Shown one piece after another: positions 1-5,124 of a stretch of DNA of 5,124 nucleotides. The stretch comes from DATMXP01 sp964460935 (lineage in GTDB: Bacteria > Acidobacteriota > Terriglobia > Terriglobales > Acidobacteriaceae), in the NCBI GenBank assembly GCA_964460935.1, contig CAYWSM010000272.1, positions 1-5,124 of the forward strand. The letters run 5' to 3'. The stretch's first letter is position 1. Each line of letters opens with the position of its first letter. The position numbers and the translations under genes were made by a program. The notes beneath the pieces are model-generated. The model was given only the letters and a program-made list of their open reading frames with translations. It searched no databases and had not been told where the DNA came from.

Positions 1-338
1 ACGCGGCTGATGAGCGTAAGCACAGGAGCGACGCCGGCCGGATAAGTGCCGGTGACGATGCCGAGTGCATTCTGCTTGTCTTCGGTGAGTTCGGCCTTGC
101 CGCCCTCGGCGTTGAACTTGTTCGACAGCGTTTTCTGGAAGGGCGTGTTGCGAATGAGAGCCGCAGGCACCCAGATATGCGTCGGCCCGTTGGGCTTCAG
201 GACTTCGACGCGCGTGGTGACTTCGAACGTGCGCCAACCGCTCGACTGGGGCGTATCGGCAAAAGATGGAACCGCTCCGGAAAGCGCGAGGCCGGCGCAA
301 GCCAAGCCCGCGGATTGCAAGAAATCGCGTCTCTTCAT
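1..338 (-). CDS. Tat-exported transglutaminase-like domain protein (N-terminal part, truncated by window edge)
   Basis: Only the first 112 codons are present; the gene runs off the left edge. The protein begins MKRRDFLQSAG, a twin-arginine export signal (Arg3-Arg4, then Asp-Phe-Leu), followed by a hydrophobic stretch at about residues 10-23 and a likely signal peptidase I site after Ala27 (Ser-Phe-Ala). The mature start reads WRTFEVTTRVEVLKP, followed by a segment with IWVPAALI and NTPFQKTLSN. This is the beta-rich N-terminal region that, as I recall the family, precedes the transglutaminase-like (cysteine protease fold) core in exported bacterial proteins. The catalytic Cys-His-Asp core would lie outside the window, so the enzymatic assignment is inferred from the N-terminus alone. 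The ATG at 336-338 is supported by GAGG (345-348) six bases upstream. It lies 183 bases downstream of the DyP peroxidase gene on the same strand, so it could be co-transcribed or have its own promoter. Export as a folded protein to the periplasm is expected. Confidence 0.62.
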   Translation of the reverse strand, partial: MKRRDFLQSAGLACAGLALSGAVPSFADTPQSSGWRTFEVTTRVEVLKPNGPTHIWVPAALIRNTPFQKTLSNKFNAEGGKAELTEDKQNALGIVTGTYPAGVAPVLTLISR

Positions 339-344
339 AATTCG

Positions 345-367
345 CCTCGAACGAGAGTTACTCGTTC
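345..367 (-). promoter_or_regulatory. Inverted repeat abutting the ribosome binding site of the Tat-exported protein gene
   Basis: GAACGAG (349-355) and CTCGTTC (361-367) form a perfect 7-base inverted repeat around a 5-base centre. It lies directly against the GAGG ribosome binding site (345-348) of the minus-strand gene starting at 338. In RNA it would fold into a hairpin just 5' of the Shine-Dalgarno; in DNA it could be a dimeric regulator's operator. There is no T-run after it, so it is unlikely to be a terminator. The function is inferred. Confidence 0.35.
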
Positions 368-474
368 CGTTGTTCAATTGGGAATGGAAACGGCCGCCGG
401 ACGCTTTAGGAGAAACGAGTTCAAGTAAATCCGCGCAAGTTCTTCCCCACGGCTGGAAGGAAAATCTGATCGAG

Positions 475-503
475 AGAATACACCACAAGCAACATTCGTC
501 CAA
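475..503 (-). promoter_or_regulatory. Possible sigma70-type promoter for the Tat-exported protein gene
   Basis: Read on the minus strand, TTGGAC (503-498) and TATTCT (480-475) are separated by exactly 17 bases. Matches to the consensus hexamers are partial (about 3/6 and 4/6). It lies just after the peroxidase stop codon and would give a leader of about 130 bases before the ATG at 338. It is supported only by position and spacing. Confidence 0.22.
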
Positions 504-521
504 GAGGCGGCGAGGTTTGCT

Positions 522-1412
522 CTAGTCCTCTTCCGGAGGCGCCAAACTCTCGATGGCAGGCACGAAGTAATACGCTCCGGTGACGGGCCGCGTGTAGTAC
601 GTGAGAGCGTCGCGCTGGCCTCCAATCAGGCCGGCCATGCTCTCCAGCATCTTCTGCAACCGCGATTGTTCCGCGCTGAATCCGACAAACATGGTGCCGT
701 GCTCAGTGAAGGTCCCAAAGGGCATGTTCCGCCGCAGGACTTTCCCGAAAACATCCTGATCGGTTTTCGCGGCGTGCGAGTCTGACGGCTTAGGGTCGAG
801 CTCGATGCTGTCGGGCTTCGTGCGTCCGATGACGCGTTCCTGTTTGTTCACCGCCAGCGCTTCCCACTTCTCGCGATCATGCGGCCACTTTTGCAACAAA
901 AGGACGCTGCCGCCTTCGCCCGGATGATCCGGTGGAATCATCACCACCTCCGGAGCCTCAGTCAGCTTCGGGTTTTCGGTGCCATCGATGAATCCGGTGA
1001 GATCATGATTGCCGCGATACGGCCAGCTTGCAGTCTCGTCGGCAATGCGCGCAACGGTCGCGAGCGCCTCGACTGCGTCACGCGTCAGGTCAAAGATGTA
1101 ATCGTAGGTGCTGCTGGTAAACCACAGCACCAGATCGTGCTGCGTGGCAGGCATGGTGTAGCCATCGAGGCCGACCAAGTCCTGATTGAATCCGAAAATT
1201 TCTACCGGAATGTCGCCGGAGACAAATTCGCGCCACAGCTCAGGACGGAAGCCGACCACCAGATTCACTCCGCCACCGGTAGTGCGCGGCTTGCTGAACA
1301 CCTTGACGGCAGTGATCAGATCGCGACCCGTTTTGCCATTCACGAGATCGAATTCAAGGAAGGCGTGCGAGGGATTCCCCAACGTGAAAATTCCATACTG
1401 AGCTGTGCGCAT
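522..1412 (-). CDS. DyP-type heme peroxidase, YfeX-like
   Basis: A 296-residue dye-decolorizing (DyP) peroxidase, which uses heme and hydrogen peroxide to oxidise a broad range of substrates; YfeX-like members are cytoplasmic. The protein has the DyP signature GFIDGTENP at residues 140-148, with the catalytic Asp at 143. A His in SHAAKTD (about 213) fits the proximal heme ligand, and Arg227/228 in LRRNMPFG fits the distal Arg. The alignment-like order is IFTLGNPSHAFLEFD at the start, GGVNLVVGFRPELW, GYTMPATQHDLVLW, then HGTMFVGFSAEQ and GAYYFVP near the end. Length is normal for the family. The frame stays open upstream to 1547, but that 45-residue extension has no family character, and homology begins at the Met encoded at 1412, so I chose that start. 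Its Shine-Dalgarno is poor (GGAAG only two bases away), so a GTG three codons upstream (1421) is possible. No signal peptide and no obvious encapsulin-targeting tail (the C-terminus ends in APPEED). It is divergent from the aquaporin gene and upstream of the exported protein gene on the same strand. Confidence 0.95.
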   Translation of the reverse strand: MRTAQYGIFTLGNPSHAFLEFDLVNGKTGRDLITAVKVFSKPRTTGGGVNLVVGFRPELWREFVSGDIPVEIFGFNQDLVGLDGYTMPATQHDLVLWFTSSTYDYIFDLTRDAVEALATVARIADETASWPYRGNHDLTGFIDGTENPKLTEAPEVVMIPPDHPGEGGSVLLLQKWPHDREKWEALAVNKQERVIGRTKPDSIELDPKPSDSHAAKTDQDVFGKVLRRNMPFGTFTEHGTMFVGFSAEQSRLQKMLESMAGLIGGQRDALTYYTRPVTGAYYFVPAIESLAPPEED

Positions 1413-1660
1413 ATCTTCCACGATAACAACGCTGCCTACGCTGCAGGAAGAAGTTTGTACGCAGGTCGATTCCGGAATATTTGGCGTGACGACGAATGGG
1501 ACAGGATTGGGTTGCTTTCGGTCCGTTCGCAATCTACCGCTCGCCAATGTCCGCCAAGTAACGGCAAATGTGGGACATACAGGCCGTGCTGTGTTTTTTC
1601 GGGCAACCTGAAGAAGGCTATTTTGATCGTCCTCTTAACACAAAATACGGAGGATTATCG
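1413..1660. promoter_or_regulatory. Divergent intergenic region between peroxidase and aquaporin, with three 10-base-phased hexamers
   Basis: This 248-base gap must hold the promoters for both genes. The clearest structure is three direct repeats, CGCCAA (1542-1547), CGCCAA (1552-1557) and CGGCAA (1562-1567), each starting exactly 10 bases after the last, so all would face the same side of the helix. An inverted copy, TTGGCG, lies at 1481-1486. A small AT-rich hairpin with a T-run lies at 1577-1599. I could not pick convincing -35/-10 pairs in either direction. The repeats are seen directly; a regulator-binding role is inferred. Confidence 0.4.
1649..1654 (+). promoter_or_regulatory. Ribosome binding site that fixes the aquaporin start
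   Basis: GGAGGA lies six bases before the ATG at 1661, an ideal Shine-Dalgarno. The frame is open back to an ATG at 1568, but the family N-terminus (RRYLAETVGTF) begins at 1661, so this site decides the start. Confidence 0.85.
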
Positions 1661-2407
1661 ATGAGGCGCTATCTGGCGGAAACAGTGGGAACGTTTGTGC
1701 TCGTATTCGGTGGAGTAGGAAGCGCCGTGCTCGCCGGAAGCAAGATCGGCAATGTAGGGATCGCACTCGCCTTTGGATTGTCGTTGCTCGCGATGGTTTA
1801 CACGATCGGCCCGGTCTCGGGATGCCACGTCAACCCAGCGGTCACGTTCGGCGCGCTATTAACCGGGAAGATCAAGGCCGGACCTGCCTTGGGATACGTG
1901 GTGGCGCAGATTATCGGCGCGATCATCGCCGCTTGGGTGATCTTGCTCATTGCGAAGGGCATGCCCGGAGGTTACAGCGCAGCCGCGCAGGGATTAGGAG
2001 CGAACGGTTACGGACTTCACTCGCCTACCGGATACTCAATGCTCTCCGGATTTGTGGCGGAAATCGTACTGACGATGTTCCTGGTGCTGACGGTTCTTGG
2101 ATCTACCGATGTGAAAGCTCCTGCCGGTTTCGCAGGGCTCGCCATCGGGCTGGTGCTAACTCTGATCCACCTGGTCGGCATTCCGATTACGAACACTTCG
2201 GTCAATCCGGCGCGCAGTATCGGTCCGGCGCTGTTCGTGGGAGGATGGGCTATTTCCCAGCTTTGGCTTTTCATTCTTGCGCCGCTCATTGGGGCGGCGA
2301 TTGCCGCAGTCATTTATCGTGCAGCCATTATGCAGTCGGGCATCACGATTCGGGAGGGTGAACGAGACGTTGAAAGAACTCGTGAGGGTATACGTCGCGT
2401 GGCCTAG
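1661..2407 (+). CDS. aqpZ: Aquaporin Z-type water channel (MIP family)
   Basis: A 248-residue integral inner-membrane channel for rapid water movement. The first helix begins at RYLAETVGTFVLVFGG, and the protein follows the MIP two-fold repeat of six membrane helices and two half-helices. Both selectivity motifs are intact: NPA at 58-60 (HVNPAVTFG) and NPAR at 182-185 (TNTSVNPARS). By alignment to E. coli AqpZ from memory, the aromatic/arginine filter residues are Phe38, His170, Thr179 and Arg185, the water-selective set and not the wider glycerol-facilitator set. Segments such as GANGYGLHSPTGYSMLS and LTLIHLVGIPITNTSVNPARS closely resemble AqpZ. The C-terminus carries about 25 extra, highly charged residues (IREGERDVERTREGIRRVA) beyond the usual AqpZ end, probably cytoplasmic. 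The start is set by a strong Shine-Dalgarno. The hybrid kinase gene starts 32 bases after its stop with no terminator between, so the two are probably co-transcribed. Confidence 0.95.
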   Translation: MRRYLAETVGTFVLVFGGVGSAVLAGSKIGNVGIALAFGLSLLAMVYTIGPVSGCHVNPAVTFGALLTGKIKAGPALGYVVAQIIGAIIAAWVILLIAKGMPGGYSAAAQGLGANGYGLHSPTGYSMLSGFVAEIVLTMFLVLTVLGSTDVKAPAGFAGLAIGLVLTLIHLVGIPITNTSVNPARSIGPALFVGGWAISQLWLFILAPLIGAAIAAVIYRAAIMQSGITIREGERDVERTREGIRRVA

Positions 2408-2429
2408 GCGTCTTGGCACAATCCGAACC

Positions 2430-2433
2430 GAGG
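2430..2433 (+). promoter_or_regulatory. Ribosome binding site supporting the GTG start of the kinase
   Basis: GAGG is followed by six bases and then GTG at 2440. The frame is open further upstream to a TTG at 2413, which lacks a good Shine-Dalgarno, so this site favours the GTG start. Confidence 0.5.
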
Positions 2434-2439
2434 TGCAAA

Positions 2440-4281
2440 GTGCCGAGTACTAGCGAAGTTCCCGGGAGTACTTCCGCCAGCGGGCGAAGCTGGATTCCAA
2501 GGCGCTGGTGGCACTTGGCGTCCGCGCGAATCGCAGCCGGCTTTATCGCGTGGTCCACGATATGGATCGTAATCTCAGACTACGTGCTGCACGAATTCAT
2601 CAAGAACACCCCACGGGTCGTGTGGACCCTGGAAACCGCAAAGGGATTGATCTATGTCGCAGTAGCGGGAGGCTTGTTATTCGCCTACTCTCGGGCGCGC
2701 GAGGCCGAGTACTTCGCCGCCCGGCAGTTGACCGAAAACCGTCTGCTGCGGCTTACCGAGTCGAACCTGATTTCCATTTGTTACTGGAAGTCAGACGGCG
2801 AAATCACAGACGCCAATGACGCATTCCTGGAACTGCTCGGCTATTCGCGGGAAGACTTGCTGGATCGCAAACTCAACTGGTATGACTTCACACCTCCCGA
2901 ATTTCACGTGCGGGACGAACAAGGAATGAAGCGGCTTACCGCCGATGGACGTCATGTCATCTACGAAAAGGAATTCATTCGCAAAGATCAGACACGGGTT
3001 CCTGTGCTGGTGGGGGCCGCGATACTCGATTCCTCCAGCGGTCGCGGCATTTCCTATGCGCTCGACATGTCTGAGTTGAAGCAAGCGCAGCAGCGAAGCA
3101 CACAGCTCGAACACCAGCTTCGGCAAGCGCAAAAGCTTGAAGCCGTAGGGCTACTGGCAAGTGGAATCGCTCACGACTTCAATAATCTGCTGAACATCAT
3201 TCTCGGGTACACCTCGCTCATCGAAACTGAAGTTCAGTCCAACGAACTCCTCTCGCAGCAGGCGAAGCAAGTGGTGAAGGCGGCGGAGAAAGGCAGTTCG
3301 CTCATCCGGAAGCTGCTTGCCTTCGGCCGGAAGCAGGTATTGAAGCCCGAACTGCTGGACGTGAATACCGTCCTCACGGAATACGAAAATATCGTGCCCA
3401 GACTTGTCGGCGAGAAAATCGGTTTCGAACTTCATCTTGCGCCCTCGCTGTGGCGCGTGGAAGTGGACCGCAATCAACTGGAACAGGTGATCGTCAACCT
3501 CATCGTGAATGCACGGGATGCGATGCCGAACGGCGGAACGCTGTCGATCTCATCCGCCAACGACGAGGCAAGCGGAAGAGTCGCAGTCACCTTCCGCGAT
3601 ACCGGCATCGGCATGGACAAGGAAACAATGGCGCGGATGTTCGATCCGTTCTTCACCACCAAGGCGGAAGGCACCGGTCTCGGATTGTCCACCGTTTACG
3701 GAATCGTCGCGCAATCGGGGGGAGAGATCATAGTCTCCAGCGAGTTGGGCAAGGGGGCAACATTTGTGGTTTATCTGCCGAAAGCGGGACAGGCAGAAAG
3801 CGTTCTTCCGCCGCCACAGCCGACAGTACCGACAGAACCTCCGAAGCAGCCAGAGCCTCCCTCGGCGGACACAAGCGCCATCGAAAGCAGCGCGAAACGA
3901 GAAACCATTCTCCTGGCCGAAGACGAACCAAACCTTCGGGAACTCCTGAGCAGCCTGCTACGAATGAATGGATACCACGTTCTCTCCGCAAACGATGGCC
4001 GCGAAGCAGTCGAGATGTCCCAATCGTACGGCAGCGAGATCGCATTGCTGCTGACCGACATAACCATGCCGCACATGAATGGCGTTGAAGCAGCGGAGGA
4101 GATTCGCTCCTTCCGTCCTGGCATGAAAGTCATTTTCATGACTGGATATGCGGAAGAAGCATTCATGATCGCCAAGTCATCCAGCAAAGACGTTCTCCTC
4201 GAAAAACCTGTCGCTCCTGATGTCCTGTTTAGCAAGATACGGGAACTGCTGGATTCCCCATCGAATAGACAAGTTGCTTAA
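2440..4281 (+). CDS. Membrane-anchored PAS hybrid histidine kinase with C-terminal receiver domain
   Basis: A 613-residue hybrid sensor kinase of a two-component system. Numbering is from the GTG start; a TTG at 2413 would add nine residues. Two membrane segments lie at about 26-50 and 68-86, with a short loop (SDYVLHEF...) between. This resembles the small anchor often found before PAS domains in bacterial signalling proteins. A PAS domain follows at about 103-213 (DANDAFLELLGYSREDLL, then WYDFTPPE, EKEFIRKD and RVPVLVGA), then a coiled-coil linker. The HisKA domain has the H-box GIAHDFNNLL with phospho-acceptor His245. The HATPase domain (about 340-449) has an N-box with Asn357 (NLIVNARDAMPNGG), DTGIG at 387-391, DPFFTT and GTGLGL at 411-416. 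A Pro-rich linker (about 450-487) leads to the receiver (about 488-608) with an acidic pocket (EDE, 494-496), phospho-acceptor Asp540, Thr568 and Lys589. All key residues for autophosphorylation and transfer are present. There is no HPt or DNA-binding domain, so a separate phosphotransfer partner or output protein is expected elsewhere. The PAS ligand is unknown. Linked tightly to aqpZ. Confidence 0.93.
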   Translation: MPSTSEVPGSTSASGRSWIPRRWWHLASARIAAGFIAWSTIWIVISDYVLHEFIKNTPRVVWTLETAKGLIYVAVAGGLLFAYSRAREAEYFAARQLTENRLLRLTESNLISICYWKSDGEITDANDAFLELLGYSREDLLDRKLNWYDFTPPEFHVRDEQGMKRLTADGRHVIYEKEFIRKDQTRVPVLVGAAILDSSSGRGISYALDMSELKQAQQRSTQLEHQLRQAQKLEAVGLLASGIAHDFNNLLNIILGYTSLIETEVQSNELLSQQAKQVVKAAEKGSSLIRKLLAFGRKQVLKPELLDVNTVLTEYENIVPRLVGEKIGFELHLAPSLWRVEVDRNQLEQVIVNLIVNARDAMPNGGTLSISSANDEASGRVAVTFRDTGIGMDKETMARMFDPFFTTKAEGTGLGLSTVYGIVAQSGGEIIVSSELGKGATFVVYLPKAGQAESVLPPPQPTVPTEPPKQPEPPSADTSAIESSAKRETILLAEDEPNLRELLSSLLRMNGYHVLSANDGREAVEMSQSYGSEIALLLTDITMPHMNGVEAAEEIRSFRPGMKVIFMTGYAEEAFMIAKSSSKDVLLEKPVAPDVLFSKIRELLDSPSNRQVA

Positions 4282-4378
4282 TGTGAGTTTCATGGTTGCT
4301 CCTGTGAGTCCAGCCAACGCGCATACCCTCTCAACTCTCAAAAGCGGCTGAAGTCTCACCCTGGGCAAGAGATAACGA

Positions 4379-4396
4379 GCCGGCAGATGCGCCGGC
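4379..4396. repeat. GC-rich inverted repeat downstream of the kinase gene
   Basis: GCCGGC (4379-4384) and GCCGGC (4391-4396) flank the 6-base loop AGATGC, giving a 6-bp GC-only stem in RNA. It lies about 100 bases after the kinase stop. No T-run follows, so it is at best a weak or factor-dependent terminator, or an RNA 3' end stabiliser. Because GCCGGC is itself a palindrome, the copies are also a direct repeat. Confidence 0.35.
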
Positions 4397-4439
4397 CTGG
4401 TGTGATGGTTGCGCTAGAACTGGAAGGAAGAACCCACCG

Positions 4440-4541
4440 ATGACAGATAACCAGTGGAACGAACTTTTGAAACAGTTTCTTCCTCTTATGGGAAACCTGC
4501 CGTTGACACAGCGATGTCGTTCAAAGATGTCAAGCCTGTAA
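4440..4541 (+). CDS. Possible small protein, 33 residues, unrecognised
   Basis: A short ORF starting at an ATG with the purine-rich GGAAGGAAG (4422-4430) nine bases upstream, a credible Shine-Dalgarno. The product begins MTDNQWNELLKQFLPLMGN and ends in a basic stretch (RCRSKMSSL). The first half could form an amphipathic helix, with Leu/Phe on one side and Asn, Glu and Lys on the other; it has no membrane segment or Cys cluster. I do not recognise a family. It could be a genuine small protein, the remnant of a longer gene broken near codon 33, or chance. It is followed by AT-rich sequence. The only support is the ribosome binding site and the sensible first residues. Confidence 0.3.
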   Translation: MTDNQWNELLKQFLPLMGNLPLTQRCRSKMSSL

Positions 4542-4731
4542 AACTTACAATTTCCTTGTAACTTGTTGGTTAGAAGGAATATATAAATTTCTCGAGTTTG
4601 GCAGTAAAACCGTCCTAGCTCCGTACTATTAATAATTGAGGGGTAGATAGAGAAGATTCCTCGAGGCTCTCTTCTCCCTTGGAACCCTCGACCGCGGACG
4701 GCGTGAGCTTGCGATCACTTCCTCCGCACCC

Positions 4732-4745
4732 GGGATGATCATCCC
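4732..4745. promoter_or_regulatory. 14-base perfect palindrome, possible operator
   Basis: GGGATGATCATCCC reads the same on both strands over all 14 bases with no spacer. Perfect palindromes of this size are typical of sites for dimeric DNA-binding proteins. No adjacent promoter is obvious and the next start is about 280 bases away, so a regulatory role is inferred only from symmetry. Confidence 0.3.
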
Positions 4746-4835
4746 AAATAGCTTTTTAGAAACACGATGGAGCCGGGTATAGCGGCATTCGATTTGGTCG
4801 ATAGCTGCCACCTCGCTCTCAAAACAAAGGTTTTT

Positions 4836-4908
4836 ACCGAAAACCGATAACCGATAACCCAACTGAAGTACTGATGAACTGAGAAACTGACGAACTTACA
4901 AACTGTCT
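4836..4908. repeat. Two-part short tandem repeat array (7-base then 8-base units)
   Basis: Three 7-base units, ACCGAAA, ACCGATA and ACCGATA (4836-4856), are followed after ACCC by six 8-base units with consensus AACTGANN: aactgaag, tactgatg, aactgaga, aactgacg, aacttaca and aactgtct (4861-4908). The unit length changes from 7 to 8 at about 4860. The units are degenerate and decay toward the 3' end. This is not a CRISPR: the units are too short and there are no spacers. I recall similar short intergenic arrays in some soil bacteria, but that is only an impression. Confidence 0.75.
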
Positions 4909-4920
4909 TTTTTCAATATC

Positions 4921-4950
4921 TTGCCTCTAACTCCTTCGTTCGCTTATACA
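4921..4950 (+). promoter_or_regulatory. Possible sigma70-type promoter for the gene at the right edge
   Basis: TTGCCT (4921-4926) and TATACA (4945-4950) are 18 bases apart, each matching about four of six consensus bases. It lies roughly 75 bases before the ATG at 5025 and directly after the tandem repeats and T-run. The evidence is spacing and position only. Confidence 0.28.
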
Positions 4951-5024
4951 TGGCCAAAAATCTACCCGTAAGTTGTTGATTCCACTGATCGAGGGGGGAT
5001 AGGGGTATATCAAAAGGAGTTGGA

Positions 5025-5124
5025 ATGACCGGAGTACCGCTGTTCGGCAATGCGCAGCTAAAATTGAGGACAAGAGGGGTCTTTATGAAAATGTCTGTCG
5101 CGGCTGGATCCGCCTCTGCAAAAC
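5025..5124 (+). CDS. N-terminal fragment of an unrecognised protein (truncated by window edge)
   Basis: The frame is open from an ATG at 5025 to the window end, 33 codons. AGGAG (5015-5019) lies five bases upstream, a good Shine-Dalgarno. A second in-frame ATG at 5085 also has a purine-rich site, GAGGGG (5074-5079), five bases upstream, so the true start is uncertain. The visible residues begin MTGVPLFGNAQLKLRTRG; from the second start they read MKMSVAAGSASAK. The fragment is too short to assign a family, or to tell whether a signal peptide or membrane anchor follows. A possible promoter lies at 4921-4950. Confidence 0.5.
   Translation, partial: MTGVPLFGNAQLKLRTRGVFMKMSVAAGSASAK

Larger units (their letters stand above)
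4542..5024. other. Gene-poor, lower-GC intergenic stretch
   Basis: About 480 bases without a convincing gene. The segment around 4540-4640 is noticeably AT-rich compared with the coding part. Within it are a possible weak promoter pair (TTGTAA at 4556 and TATATA at 4580, 18 bases apart), an 8-base palindrome CCTCGAGG (4659-4666) inside a GAGAAG/CTTCTC inverted repeat (4650-4676), a 14-base perfect palindrome (4732-4745), a tandem repeat array (4836-4908), a T-run (4908-4913) and G-runs (4993-5004) just before the next gene. A minus-strand frame at 4629-4862 is open, but it starts at a TTG inside the repeats and looks spurious. No tRNA-like or rRNA-like sequence was noticed. Confidence 0.6.

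Noticed and set aside
1..338. Lipoprotein signal around Cys14 of the exported protein
   Set aside because: The residues before the Cys (Gly-Leu-Ala) do not fit a lipobox, and the Cys is in the middle of the hydrophobic segment of a Tat signal.
46..525. Plus-strand frame opposite the Tat-exported protein
   Set aside because: The minus strand encodes a coherent Tat signal and mature start with a ribosome binding site; the plus-strand product looks random.
1413..1547. 45-residue N-terminal extension of the peroxidase frame
   Set aside because: The extension has no DyP character or signal peptide; family similarity begins at the Met at 1412 and the extension would use up most of the divergent promoter region.
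1568..1660. 31-residue N-terminal extension of the aquaporin frame
   Set aside because: The ideal Shine-Dalgarno and the family N-terminus both point to the ATG at 1661; the upstream part does not resemble a MIP protein.
879..1664. Long plus-strand frame opposite the peroxidase
   Set aside because: It lies antisense to a clearly recognisable peroxidase gene and its product resembles no family; it is a shadow of GC-rich codon use.
4629..4862. 77-codon minus-strand frame in the right intergenic region
   Set aside because: It starts at a TTG inside the tandem repeats, has no ribosome binding site and its product resembles nothing known to me.
4836..4908. CRISPR array
   Set aside because: Units are 7-8 bases with no spacers, far shorter than CRISPR repeats, and no cas genes are nearby.

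Overview
The window looks like a bacterial chromosome segment of moderately high GC. Short-spaced genes sit on the left and a long, lower-GC, gene-poor stretch lies on the right. The style of the DyP peroxidase, the PAS-type hybrid kinase and the short intergenic tandem repeats suggests a soil-type bacterium, perhaps an acidobacterium. This is an impression from sequence style only and no marker gene confirms it.

Layout. Minus strand, left part: the first 112 codons of a Tat-exported protein that resembles the transglutaminase-like family (338 to 1, running off the edge), and upstream of it a complete YfeX-like DyP heme peroxidase (1412 to 522). Divergent from the peroxidase, across a 248-base intergenic region, is an AqpZ-type aquaporin (1661 to 2407). 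It is followed after 32 bases by a membrane-bound PAS hybrid histidine kinase with a C-terminal receiver domain (2440 to 4281), and the two probably form one operon. From 4282 to 5024 there is little recognisable coding sequence: a small inverted repeat, a 33-codon ORF with a good ribosome binding site, a 14-base perfect palindrome, a two-part array of 7-base and 8-base tandem repeats, and a possible promoter. A new plus-strand gene starts at 5025 (or 5085) and leaves the window.

How the genes might work together. The peroxidase removes peroxide using heme. The aquaporin moves water across the inner membrane. The kinase next to it is built to sense a signal through a PAS domain and a small membrane anchor, and to pass phosphate to its own receiver. 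Their tight linkage suggests the kinase may respond to osmotic or related envelope conditions, but this is inference. The divergent region carries three CGCCAA-like hexamers exactly 10 bases apart, which is the best candidate for a shared regulatory site. No complete novel defence or mobile system is visible; the interest lies in the aquaporin-kinase pairing and the structured intergenic regions.
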